Shown here: piece by piece, positions 56,176 to 64,000 of the stretch
Position numbering within the stretch: the first letter of the stretch is position 1
How the letters are laid out: each line of letters opens with the position of its first letter
Source: Saprospiraceae bacterium
GTDB taxonomy: Bacteria > Bacteroidota > Bacteroidia > Chitinophagales > Saprospiraceae
Direction of reading: 5' to 3'
DNA length: 64,000 bases
Assembly (NCBI GenBank): GCA_019187225.1
Contig: JABAQQ010000026.1
Span: forward strand, 124,001-188,000
Notes under the pieces: model-generated
Told to the model about the DNA's origin: nothing
Seen by the model: the letters and a program-made list of their open reading frames with translations, nothing else
Databases searched by the model: none
Position numbers and translations under genes: made by a program

Positions 56176-59100
56176 ATGCGGAAGCGCGCTCTTATCCTTG
56201 CACTTTGCTCTTTTGCCCTTTTGCTCTTCGATTCCTGTCGCAAACTTGCCAAAAACGAGGCCTACTACCTCGCCGTCTCGAAGTACGTATACGCTTACAC
56301 AAGCGGCGCGATCGGACGTAGCGACGCCATCCGCGTCCGGTTCATCAACCCCGCCGTCGGCAACGACCAGGTGGGGCAAAAAGTGCCGGCCAATCTCTTT
56401 TCCGTGTCGCCTTCCATACCCGGCGACGCGGTGTGGGAGGACGACCGCACCATCCTGCTGCAGCCGGTCGAACCGCTGCCTTATGGGGAAAAATTTACCG
56501 GGACGGTGGCGCTCGGCAAGATTTTCAGCAATGTGCCGAAAGAGGCCAGAGTGTTTGAATTCGAATTCAGTGTGCGCGAACTCTCCTTCGAGGTGCTTGC
56601 TTTCGGTTTGCGCACACAGGATGCTTCCAACCTGAGCATCCAGCAACTGACCGGGCATATCTTAACCAGCGACCCTGTGGACAACGCGGCGGTGGAAAAA
56701 ATGATGCTGGCCAAACAGGGCAACAAAACCCTCAGCATCGGCTGGGTACACAAAGAAAATGTACACGAATTTTACGTGAATGAGGTGGAACGCGCCAACG
56801 TCCGTTCATCAGTGCAACTCTCCTGGTCGGGCGAACCCATCGGGGTGGACAAAGAGGGCAGCCTGGAACAAATGGTGCCGGCATTGGACGAATTCGTCGT
56901 GCTCAGCGCTGTGGTTTCCCAAAAAGAAAGCCAGCACATCCTGCTCAATTTTTCCGATCCCATCACGCCTTCGCAGGATTTGAATGGCCTCATTCGCCTC
57001 GAAGGGTACGATGGCAACCTGACTTTCGCCATAGATGGCAATTTTGTACGGGTTTATCCCGGCGGCCGTATCACCGGTGAAAAGAACCTGCGGGTGGAAG
57101 CGGGTATCAAAAATGTGGCAGGCGCTTCGATGAAGGAGCGCAGCGACTGGCCGTTGGTGTTCGAAGACCTCAAGCCGGCTGTGCGGCTCGTGGGGCGCGG
57201 CGCCGTCATTCCGCAAAACGCCGACGGTGGCGTTATTTTCCCCTTCGAAGCGGTGGGCCTCCGCGCGGTAGATGTCGAAGTGTTCAAAATTTATAACTCT
57301 AACATCCTCCAGTATTTACAGGTCAACGAACTCGAAGGCGAGTACGAACTGGAACGCGTCGGTAAAATTATTTTGCAGAAAAAGATCACGCTCCGCGACC
57401 TCAATCCCGAAGCCAGCGCCAGCGCCTGGCAACGCTATGCCCTCGACCTCAAGGACATTGTGCGGCAAGACCCCGGAGCGATCTACCAGATCCGCCTCGC
57501 ATTCCGGCGCGGCTATGCCAGCTATGCCTGCACGACATCCGAAAGCGATGGAACGGGCAACGGGCGACAAACACCGGATACGGAAGAGGATGGCATGGCC
57601 CATTTGGGCAGTACCGACGACAATGGCAATCTCCGCAGCATCATGGGCGGCTATCGCGGCATCTACTACGGAGAAGATTGGTACGACGATGACGGCGAAG
57701 GTTACAACTGGAGTAACCGGGACAATCCGTGTGCGCAGGAATATTACAATTACGAACACTTCGTCAAACGCAACGTCTTCGTCAGCGACCTGGGCATCAC
57801 CGCCAAACGCGGCAAGGACAATTCCCTTTTCGTCGCCGTCACCGACCTCCATACGACCGATCCTGTGAGCGGTGTAGATGTGGAATTGTACAGTTACCAG
57901 TTGCAATCCATCGCAAAAGCCACAACCGACGGCTCCGGCACAGCGATGATAGAAGGACTGCGGGAGGTGCCGTTCGTAACGGTGGCGAGCAGCGGTGAGC
58001 GCCGCGGCTATTTGCGCATGGCCGATGGCAACACCTTGTCACTCAGCCGTTTCGATGTGGCCGGTGTGGAAGCGCAGCGGGGTTTGAAGGGATATCTCTA
58101 CGGCGAGCGCGGCGTGTGGCGCCCGGGCGATTCACTCTATTTGAATTTTGTCCTGGAAGACAAAACGGGTAATCTGCCGGAGGGCCACCCCGTCACGCTC
58201 GAACTCACCGATCCGCGCGGGGCGCTGCAAATCCGCACGGTGACGACTCGAGGCACCGGCGGCGTGTACGCCCTGCACTGCGCTACCCGTCCCAATGCGC
58301 CCACGGGCGACTGGACAGCCAAAGTGCAGGTGGGCGGCGCGACTTTTACCAAACAGCTGAAGATCGAAACGGTCAAACCCAACCGCCTGAAACTCGACCT
58401 GGATTTCGGGAAAAAAGAACTCGGCAAAAACGACGAAAATCTGAATGGCAAACTCTCGGTCAAATGGCTGCACGGCGCCATCGCCAAAGACCTGAAAGCC
58501 AAAGTGGAATTGCAAATGCGGTCGGTGAAAACCGAATTCAAAGACTACAAAGATTTTGCCTTTGACGATCCGGCCAGGAGTTTTTACAGCGATCCGCAGG
58601 TGTTGTTCGACGCCAGCGTGGACGACAACGGCCAGGCTACCGTGCCGCTCCAACTCGGCGACAACGACCAGGCGCCCGGCAAACTCATCGCCAATTTCCG
58701 CGTCCGCGCCTTTGAAAAAAGCGGCGATTTCAGCACCGACAACTTTGCGCTCGATTATTTTCCCTACGACCACTTTGCAGGCGTGTTCGTACCGACCAAC
58801 CGCTGGGGCTCCAAGGAAATTGACCGCAACGGCGGTGAGGTACAGTTCATTGTGGTGGATAAAAACAGCCGCCCGCAACCCAGTAAAAAAATAGAAGTCG
58901 GACTGTACCGCTGCGACTGGCGCTGGTGGTGGGACGAAGACCGCGCTTCCAACGTCGCCCAATTCAATTCCGCCAATCACGTCAATGCTTTGGACAAAGC
59001 CACTTTGACCACCGACGGTCGCGGCCTGGCGAAATGGAAAGTTCGTCCCGGCAACTGGGGCCGCTTCCTTGTGCGCGCTGTGGACCCCGAGGGCGGCCAC

Positions 59101-61842
59101 GCGGGCGGCGACTTTTTCTGGAGCGGCTACCCCGACCAACTCGACGACATTAAGAGCCGCAACGCCGCCGCGATGCTTCCGTTTTCCGTTGAAAAAGAAA
59201 AATATGCCGTCGGTGAAGAGGTGACTCTGAAAGTGCCGGCGAGCGAAAACGGCCGAATTTTGCTCACTTTGGAGAACGGCACGCGAGTGGCCCAGCACAT
59301 TTGGTTCGACGCCAAAACGGGCGATAACCTGCTGAAATTCAAGACAACCGAGGAAATGGCGCCAACCGTGTATGCCCACGTCAGCCTGCTACAACCCCAT
59401 GCCCAGACAAAAAATGACCTCCCCATCCGCATGTATGGCGTGATGCCGGTGAGCGTCGAAAACCCGCAGACGCACCTGCAGCCGAAACTCGACATGCCCG
59501 ACGTGCTCAAGCCGGGCGAACCCTTCACCGTCAGCGTCAGCGAAAGCAGCGGCAACGCCTGCGCCTACACGCTTGCCATCGTGGACGAAGGCTTGCTCGA
59601 CCTCACCCGCTTCAAAACGCCCAATCCCTGGGATGCTTTTTACGCCCGCGAGGCACTCGGCGTCAAAACCTGGGACATGTACGACTACGTGCTCGGCGCT
59701 TACGGCGCCGAACTCGAGCGCATCCTCGCGGTTGGCGGCGACGGCATCAACCGGAAAGCGAAAAACGCCGCGCAAGTCAACCGCTTCAAAGCTGCCGTCG
59801 TCCACGTCGGGCCGTTTTATTTGGAAAAAGGCAAAACGGCTAAACACACCCTGAAACTCGACAACTACGTCGGGTCGGTGCGCGCCATGCTCGTTTGTTC
59901 CGCACCCGCGCCCGGCAGCAAAGGCGCGTATGGCATGGCCGAAAAAACCTGCCCCGTTCGCAAACCGCTGATGATCCTGCCCACCTTGCCCCGCGTGCTC
60001 GGTCCCGGCGAGACGTTGCGCCTGCCGGTGGACGTGTTCGCCATGGAAAACAAGGTCAAAAACGCCACCGTGCGGGTACAGGAAAAATCCGGCCTTGTCA
60101 GCGTGCAGGGCGACGGTTCCAATGCGCTGAGTTTCAGCCAACCCGGCGAGCAAATGACTTATTTCGACCTGAAAGTCGGCAACAAAACGGGCGTCGCCAG
60201 ATTCAGCATCACAGCGCAGGGTGGGGGAGAAACCACTTCACAGGACATAGAACTGCTGGTGCGCAATCCCAACCCGCTGGTATCCAACGTATGGGAAGGC
60301 GTCGTCGAAGCAGGCCAGGAGTGGTCGGGCAATTTTGACCCCGGCCAGTATACCGACATCGCTTCAGCAGTACTGGAAGTCAGCGCCCTGCCTCCCATTA
60401 ATCTGAGCCGCCATTTGGAATATTTGATCCAGTATCCGCACGGCTGCGTAGAACAAACGACATCGGGCGCCTTTCCGCAACTCTATGTGGAGCTGCTGAC
60501 GCCGCTTTCGGAAAAACAAAAAGCCGACATCACGAAAAACGTGACCGCTGCCATCGAAAAACTCCGCAACTTCCAGCAACCAGGCGGCGGTTTTTCCTAT
60601 TGGCCGGGCGGCTCGGAAGTGAATGACTGGAGCAGTACCTACGCGGGGCATTTTTTGCTGGAGGCCAAAAACAAAGGTTACTCGATCCCCGCCAATGTGC
60701 TGGAAAAATGGGTGGGTTATCAAACGATCATGAGCCGCCAATGGAACAGCGGCGGCGGTCAGTACTACTTCGATAACGATCTTACCCAGGCATATCGGCT
60801 CTACACGCTGGCGCTGGCCGGCAAACCCGATCTGGCGGGCATGAACCGCCTCCGGGAGAAGAAGGACATGTACTCATCGAGCGCTTATATGCTGGCTTCC
60901 GCTTACGCTCAGGCAGGTAAACCCGAAGCCGCCAAAGAGGTCATCGCTGCCAAATGGCGCGAAGACTGGCGTTACGACTGGTGCGGCTATACCTACGGAA
61001 GCGACCTGCGCGACCGGGCGCTGATCCTCGAAACCTACACCGCCATCGGCGATGTGAACCGCGCGCAGGCAATGGCCAATTTCGTCTGTACCGAACTCGG
61101 CAAAGAACAGGGCTGGTACTGGAACACCCAAAGTCTCGCCACCTCGCTGCGGGCTTTGTCGAAATACGTGATCAAAAACTTCGGCGGCGGCGCAGTTTTT
61201 GCCTATAAGATAAACGGCGCAGCCTTCGGCAAGCCTTCGGCGACCGCGGCCGGCTGGAAAAACGGCGACAGCAGCAAACCCATCAGCACAGTGCATTTCA
61301 CCGGCGAAGGCTCGAAGGTGGCGGTGAAAAACAACGGCTCCGCACGGATGTACGCCCGCCTCATCGTCAACGCCCGCCCGGTTGTGGGCGACCAGAACGC
61401 TGCGGCGAGCAACATCGCCATGAACATCCGCTACACCGATGCCAAAGGCAACCCGGTAGACATCAGCCGTCTGGCGCAGGGCACTGATTTTGTGGCGGAA
61501 GTGACAGTAAAGCGCAGTTCGTCGTTCGAATTTCCCTTCAACGAACTGGCGCTATCGCAGACCTTCCCCTCCGGCTGGGAAATTCTCAACGCCCGCATGA
61601 ACGGCGTGTCCGGCGTGGTCAACAGCCCCTCCGATTACCAGGATGTGCGCGACGACCGGGTGTATACTTACTTCGACCTGCCATACTCTTACCGGCAAAA
61701 CCAACCCGATACCCGCGTCTACCGCATCCAACTCAATGCCGCCTACGCCGGGCGCTACTACCTCCCGACGGTAGCCTGCGAAGCGATGTATGACAACCGG
61801 ATACGGGCGACGGTGCCGGGGAGATGGGTGGAGGTGATTTGA
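56176..61842 (+). CDS. Alpha-2-macroglobulin-type lipoprotein with thioester
   Basis: 1888 aa from ATG 56176. Lipobox LLFDSC (Cys21). Bacterial A2M-like proteins are periplasmic traps for foreign proteases. Recognisable: repeated MG-type beta domains, then a macroglobulin bait-like stretch and MG domains (ERGVWRPGDSLYLNFVLEDK at about 640; LEKGKTAKHTLKLDNYVGSV at about 1215), and the thioester motif CVEQ (Cys1424-Gln1427) in YPHGCVEQTTSGAFPQLYVE, followed by alpha-helical complement-like repeats (GGGFSYWPGGSEVNDWSSTY, GGGQYYFDNDLTQAYRLYTL, GWYWNTQSLATSLRAL). The thioester would bind proteases covalently. Such genes are often beside a penicillin-binding protein 1C gene; here the neighbours are a transglycosylase and a DUF4332 protein, with no pbpC in view. 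Start by the lipobox; the longer frame to 56023 overlaps the preceding terminator. Confidence 0.92.
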   Translation: MRKRALILALCSFALLLFDSCRKLAKNEAYYLAVSKYVYAYTSGAIGRSDAIRVRFINPAVGNDQVGQKVPANLFSVSPSIPGDAVWEDDRTILLQPVEPLPYGEKFTGTVALGKIFSNVPKEARVFEFEFSVRELSFEVLAFGLRTQDASNLSIQQLTGHILTSDPVDNAAVEKMMLAKQGNKTLSIGWVHKENVHEFYVNEVERANVRSSVQLSWSGEPIGVDKEGSLEQMVPALDEFVVLSAVVSQKESQHILLNFSDPITPSQDLNGLIRLEGYDGNLTFAIDGNFVRVYPGGRITGEKNLRVEAGIKNVAGASMKERSDWPLVFEDLKPAVRLVGRGAVIPQNADGGVIFPFEAVGLRAVDVEVFKIYNSNILQYLQVNELEGEYELERVGKIILQKKITLRDLNPEASASAWQRYALDLKDIVRQDPGAIYQIRLAFRRGYASYACTTSESDGTGNGRQTPDTEEDGMAHLGSTDDNGNLRSIMGGYRGIYYGEDWYDDDGEGYNWSNRDNPCAQEYYNYEHFVKRNVFVSDLGITAKRGKDNSLFVAVTDLHTTDPVSGVDVELYSYQLQSIAKATTDGSGTAMIEGLREVPFVTVASSGERRGYLRMADGNTLSLSRFDVAGVEAQRGLKGYLYGERGVWRPGDSLYLNFVLEDKTGNLPEGHPVTLELTDPRGALQIRTVTTRGTGGVYALHCATRPNAPTGDWTAKVQVGGATFTKQLKIETVKPNRLKLDLDFGKKELGKNDENLNGKLSVKWLHGAIAKDLKAKVELQMRSVKTEFKDYKDFAFDDPARSFYSDPQVLFDASVDDNGQATVPLQLGDNDQAPGKLIANFRVRAFEKSGDFSTDNFALDYFPYDHFAGVFVPTNRWGSKEIDRNGGEVQFIVVDKNSRPQPSKKIEVGLYRCDWRWWWDEDRASNVAQFNSANHVNALDKATLTTDGRGLAKWKVRPGNWGRFLVRAVDPEGGHAGGDFFWSGYPDQLDDIKSRNAAAMLPFSVEKEKYAVGEEVTLKVPASENGRILLTLENGTRVAQHIWFDAKTGDNLLKFKTTEEMAPTVYAHVSLLQPHAQTKNDLPIRMYGVMPVSVENPQTHLQPKLDMPDVLKPGEPFTVSVSESSGNACAYTLAIVDEGLLDLTRFKTPNPWDAFYAREALGVKTWDMYDYVLGAYGAELERILAVGGDGINRKAKNAAQVNRFKAAVVHVGPFYLEKGKTAKHTLKLDNYVGSVRAMLVCSAPAPGSKGAYGMAEKTCPVRKPLMILPTLPRVLGPGETLRLPVDVFAMENKVKNATVRVQEKSGLVSVQGDGSNALSFSQPGEQMTYFDLKVGNKTGVARFSITAQGGGETTSQDIELLVRNPNPLVSNVWEGVVEAGQEWSGNFDPGQYTDIASAVLEVSALPPINLSRHLEYLIQYPHGCVEQTTSGAFPQLYVELLTPLSEKQKADITKNVTAAIEKLRNFQQPGGGFSYWPGGSEVNDWSSTYAGHFLLEAKNKGYSIPANVLEKWVGYQTIMSRQWNSGGGQYYFDNDLTQAYRLYTLALAGKPDLAGMNRLREKKDMYSSSAYMLASAYAQAGKPEAAKEVIAAKWREDWRYDWCGYTYGSDLRDRALILETYTAIGDVNRAQAMANFVCTELGKEQGWYWNTQSLATSLRALSKYVIKNFGGGAVFAYKINGAAFGKPSATAAGWKNGDSSKPISTVHFTGEGSKVAVKNNGSARMYARLIVNARPVVGDQNAAASNIAMNIRYTDAKGNPVDISRLAQGTDFVAEVTVKRSSSFEFPFNELALSQTFPSGWEILNARMNGVSGVVNSPSDYQDVRDDRVYTYFDLPYSYRQNQPDTRVYRIQLNAAYAGRYYLPTVACEAMYDNRIRATVPGRWVEVI

Positions 61843-61877
61843 TTGCGGATTGCGGATTGCGGATTGCGGATTGCGGA
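61843..61877. repeat. Tandem 'GATTGCG' array
   Basis: Five perfect 7-bp units directly after the stop of the macroglobulin gene. Same unit as inside gpmI. Confidence 0.9.
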
Positions 61878-61915
61878 CTTTTCTCCCTTTTCCTTCCTTT
61901 TTTCGTGCCCTTTCG

Positions 61916-61923
61916 TATGTTTG
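61916..61923 (+). promoter_or_regulatory. Bacteroidota -7 box for the DUF4332 gene
   Basis: TATGTTTG (TAnnTTTG), 62 bp before the ATG at 61986. Confidence 0.5.
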
Positions 61924-61985
61924 CCGCACAAACACCATAAAAACGACCACAAATCTTTCTCAATAACAATTCAAAACCAGACACA

Positions 61986-62393
61986 ATGGCTAAACTGATC
62001 GACATCGAAGGCATCGGCCCAACGTATGCCGCCACGCTCAAAGACAAACTCGGCATTTCTACCGTGGAACAACTGCTCGAAATGGGCGCTTCCAAAAAAG
62101 GGCGCGACGAAATCGCCTCCAAAACCGGAATCGGCGACGGCCATATCCTGCGCTGGGTCAACATGGCCGACCTGTTCCGCATCAAAGGCATCGGCGAAGA
62201 ATTCTCCGACCTGCTCGAAAAAGCCGGTGTGGACACGGTGAAAGAACTGCGCACCCGCAACGCCGCCAACCTGCACGCCAAACTCTCCGAAGTCGCTGCA
62301 CAAACCCAAAGAACGCGCCGCGCGCCGCGCATGGACGAAGTGGAAAGTTGGATCGAACAGGCCGGCAAACTGGAACCAAAAGTGACGCACTGA
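61986..62393 (+). CDS. DUF4332 protein
   Basis: 135 aa, soluble. DUF4332 motifs: LIDIEGIGPTYAATLKDKLG, VEQLLEMGASKKGRDEIASK, GHILRWVNMADLFRIKGIGE and LRTRNAANLHAKLSEVA. Two HhH-like helical repeats, as found in DNA- or protein-binding helix-hairpin-helix domains. It is a close paralogue of the C-terminal domain of the 28000-28989 protein. Its role is unknown. Good hairpins follow. Confidence 0.88.
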   Translation: MAKLIDIEGIGPTYAATLKDKLGISTVEQLLEMGASKKGRDEIASKTGIGDGHILRWVNMADLFRIKGIGEEFSDLLEKAGVDTVKELRTRNAANLHAKLSEVAAQTQRTRRAPRMDEVESWIEQAGKLEPKVTH

Positions 62394-62404
62394 TTCCGTT
62401 CGAT

Positions 62405-62437
62405 ACTCACCGGGTGACTCGAAGTCAGCCGGTGAGT
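62405..62437 (+). terminator. Hairpin after the DUF4332 gene
   Basis: ACTCACCGG / CCGGTGAGT, 9-bp perfect stem, then TATTCCCTTTT; a weak T-run. Confidence 0.55.
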
Positions 62438-62458
62438 TATTCCCTTTTGAGGTTAAAT

Positions 62459-62528
62459 ACATAGGCACATAGTGCACATAGTATTGAAATTCAACAATCT
62501 ATGTGAACTATGTGCCTATGTGTTTTTT
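62459..62528 (+). terminator. Long hairpin with T-run
   Basis: ACATAGGCACATAGTGCACATAG pairs with CTATGTGAACTATGTGCCTATGTG (one or two mismatches) and is followed by TTTTTT. Likely a terminator or a palindromic element read as one. Confidence 0.65.
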
Positions 62529-62648
62529 AACACCCACCTGAACAGGCCATATTGAAATTGAGTTGTGCTTTGCAACCTTGCCGGGTCCGGGCTGTCTTTG
62601 GGGGCAAACGATTCCAACAGAAAGACATTCACACCAACTCACATTTCT

Positions 62649-63281
62649 ATGAAATTACGTTTGTTCTTCCCGGCCCTTACAACCCTTTTCCTGTTCAGCT
62701 TCAGCAGCTTCGCTCAAAACACCGTCACACGCAGCCTTTCTTCTTTCGACAAGATCGCCGTTTCCGGCGGATTCGACAAGGTCATCCTGAAAGAAGGCAG
62801 CACGGAAAGCGTCACCCTCGAAGTCAGCGGCATTGACCCCGACAACATCAAAACCGAAGTGAAAGGCAGTACCCTTGAAATCGGCATGAAAAAGGGACGC
62901 TGGTCCAACTTCAAAGCCCAAATCACAGTCACTTACAAAAGTATCCGCGAACTCGCCAGCAGCGGTTCCACCGACATCGTGGCCGAATCGGTCATCAAAG
63001 GCGACGAATTCGAACTCGCCACCAGCGGCTCAGGCGACTTCACCGGCACGCTCGACGTGCGCGAACTCGAGATCGCCATCTCCGGCAGCAGCGATATGCA
63101 CCTCAAAGGCCGCGCCGACGAGCAGGAGATCGCCATCAGCGGCTCCGGCGACGTGAATGCCTCTGAACTGAAGGGCAAACAGGCCGAAGTTGCCATCTCC
63201 GGCTCCGGCGATGTCAAACTCGCTGTGAGCGGCCCGGTCAAAACAGCCGTGTCGGGATCAGGAAGCGTGACGAATCATTAA
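62649..63281 (+). CDS. DUF2807 (head GIN-type) secreted protein
   Basis: 210 aa from ATG 62649 with a signal peptide (LRLFFPALTTLFLFSFSSFAQ). The mature part begins TVTRSLSSFDKIAVSGGFDK, followed by repeated SGSGD/SGSSD turns spaced about 20 residues apart (ATSGSGDFTG, AISGSSDMH, AISGSGDVNA, AISGSGDVKL), the hallmark of the DUF2807 beta-solenoid fold. Probably a surface or periplasmic protein of unknown function. A longer frame from 62565 is rejected, as the signal peptide begins at 62649. Confidence 0.9.
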   Translation: MKLRLFFPALTTLFLFSFSSFAQNTVTRSLSSFDKIAVSGGFDKVILKEGSTESVTLEVSGIDPDNIKTEVKGSTLEIGMKKGRWSNFKAQITVTYKSIRELASSGSTDIVAESVIKGDEFELATSGSGDFTGTLDVRELEIAISGSSDMHLKGRADEQEIAISGSGDVNASELKGKQAEVAISGSGDVKLAVSGPVKTAVSGSGSVTNH

Positions 63282-63320
63282 CGGTGGACGGTGGAGAGTT
63301 AATAAAAAACTCCCAATCAG

Positions 63321-63433
63321 AGGCTGTTCAAAATAGTGTGTTTTTGTTAGTTGTTTCTTTGTTTAAGAAATGATTATAAATTACTTGAATATATCAATTT
63401 TATAAATTTAAAATATATTATTGAATACCCTCT
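63321..63433. repeat. Dispersed element family D, copy 2
   Basis: From AGGCTGTTCAAAATAGTGTG to ATACCCTC; matches 54782-54895 along its length in the same orientation. Flanked by short inverted repeats of GGACGGTGGA. Confidence 0.8.
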
Positions 63434-63603
63434 TCAGGGAATTTTCTGTTAACTCTCCACCGTCCACCGTCCACCCCAAATAAAGAAGCGTTTGTAGTCC
63501 AATTTCGTGGGGCGCGGCCGTATGGTTGCGCCTCATTTTTTTCGTACCGGCTGCTTTATCTGCAGAATGTTGCGTTGGTCGGCAGCTAAAGCAGCCGGCA
63601 CCC

Positions 63604-63611
63604 TATCTTTG
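63604..63611 (+). promoter_or_regulatory. Bacteroidota -7 box for mnmH
   Basis: TATCTTTG, only 8 bp before the ATG at 63619, so transcription would begin at or within a few bases of the start codon. Confidence 0.6.
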
Positions 63612-63618
63612 CCCCGCA

Positions 63619-64000
63619 ATGGAAAACCGCCTGTCCGCTCCCGAATTTCTCGCCGAACGCGCCCGCCGCGTTGTGCTCGATGTGCGTTCGCCCGGCGAAT
63701 ACGCGCAGGGGCACATTCCCGGCGCGGTGAGTTTTCCCTTGTTCACCGACGAAGAGCGGGCACGGGTGGGAACATGGTACAAACAAAACGGAAAGGAGTC
63801 GGCGCTGGAACTGGGCCTCGGGATTGTGGGACCGAAAATGGCGGATTTTGTGCAAAAAGCCAGGGCGCTGGCGCCTGAAAAACGACTGGCTGTCCATTGC
63901 TGGCGCGGTGGTCAACGCAGCCAGAGCATGGCCTGGCTCCTGCGGCAAGCCGGTTTCGATGTGGTGACCCTGGAAGGAGGGTACAAAGCCTATCGCCAGT
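63619..64000 (+). CDS. mnmH: tRNA 2-selenouridine synthase, N-terminal part (cut by window edge)
   Basis: The first 127 codons: MENRLSAPEFLAERARRVVL, DVRSPGEYAQGHIPGAVSFP, LGLGIVGPKM, and the rhodanese catalytic-loop HCWRGGQRSQSMAWLL (Cys94) with VVTLEGGYKAYRQ. This is the rhodanese domain of MnmH (SelU), which replaces S by Se in the wobble 2-thiouridine of tRNA and removes geranyl groups. The P-loop domain should lie beyond the window. If the promoter box is right, the message is leaderless. Confidence 0.93.
   Translation, partial: MENRLSAPEFLAERARRVVLDVRSPGEYAQGHIPGAVSFPLFTDEERARVGTWYKQNGKESALELGLGIVGPKMADFVQKARALAPEKRLAVHCWRGGQRSQSMAWLLRQAGFDVVTLEGGYKAYRQ

Larger units (their letters stand above)
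63282..63618. other. Intergenic with family D element and promoter
   Basis: Short inverted copies of AACGGTGGACGGTGGAGAGTTA (63280-63302) and its reverse (63449-63470) flank the element 63321-63433; the mnmH promoter is at 63604. Confidence 0.6.

Overview
The window looks like a chromosomal segment of a Bacteroidota bacterium, probably of the Saprospiraceae or a related lineage. The evidence is the Bacteroidota promoter type (-7 box TAnnTTTG ahead of several genes), few visible Shine-Dalgarno sites, type IX secretion sorting domains (type B at 26131-27968, type A at 48206-51139), DUF5723, DUF2807 and DUF4332 proteins, many short secreted or lipoprotein genes, and many palindromic dispersed repeats. 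No rRNA, CRISPR array or recognisable transposase gene was seen. One tRNA-Arg(TCT) is present. The genus assignment is inference.

The most unusual region is 2223-8702. An AraC-type regulator is followed by a subtilisin-like protease with a PatG-type C-terminal domain, the architecture of cyanobactin maturation proteases. Five further genes follow in the same direction: a 62-aa Cys-rich peptide, a 740-aa protein with an OmpA-like C-terminus, and three small Cys-containing proteins. All five start with the same motif, M-[K/R]-x-P-x4-P-x2-R. In the two best matches it reads PxQxxPVKR, the spacing found at the N-terminus of cyanobactin precursors (PatE, PxQxxPVxR). There is no YcaO cyclodehydratase, prenyltransferase or transporter gene nearby. 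I read this as an undescribed cyanobactin-like processing system in which the leader motif and the PatG-type protease are kept but the heterocyclisation machinery is absent.

9072-13529 is a sigma factor / membrane anti-sigma / TPR-CHAT protease cassette. 14226-22507 holds small secreted proteins with tandem and decayed copies, an Ala-Glu epimerase-like enolase-superfamily enzyme, and a broken AAA ATPase gene. 22937-31122 is mostly housekeeping or envelope: an LpxH-like phosphoesterase, an ECF sigma factor, a frameshifted type IX cargo protein, a DUF4332 fusion protein and fumC. 31170-36567 is a conflict island around gpmI: a TIR gene and a KGGVGR-type ATPase gene with an effector-associated-like C-terminus lie just upstream of gpmI on the same strand, and a HigB/HigA-like toxin-antitoxin pair follows it, bounded by a second, partial copy of the gpmI 3' end.

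36693-46078 carries an NTF2-like protein with a histone-H1-like tail, mscL, hemW, ung, tRNA-Arg, a papain-like protease fused to a beta-propeller, and a glycosyltransferase. 46107-47886 is a LytS/LytTR two-component system. 48206-64000 holds large envelope and secreted proteins (beta-helix/VCBS/ASPIC type IX cargo, a DUF5723 protein, a lytic transglycosylase, a thioester alpha-2-macroglobulin lipoprotein), a second DUF4332 protein, a DUF2807 protein and the start of mnmH.

Repeats are a theme throughout: at least six families of short palindromic or tandem elements, several present in two inverted copies, and two families that also sit in frame inside protein-coding genes (gpmI and the LytTR regulator).
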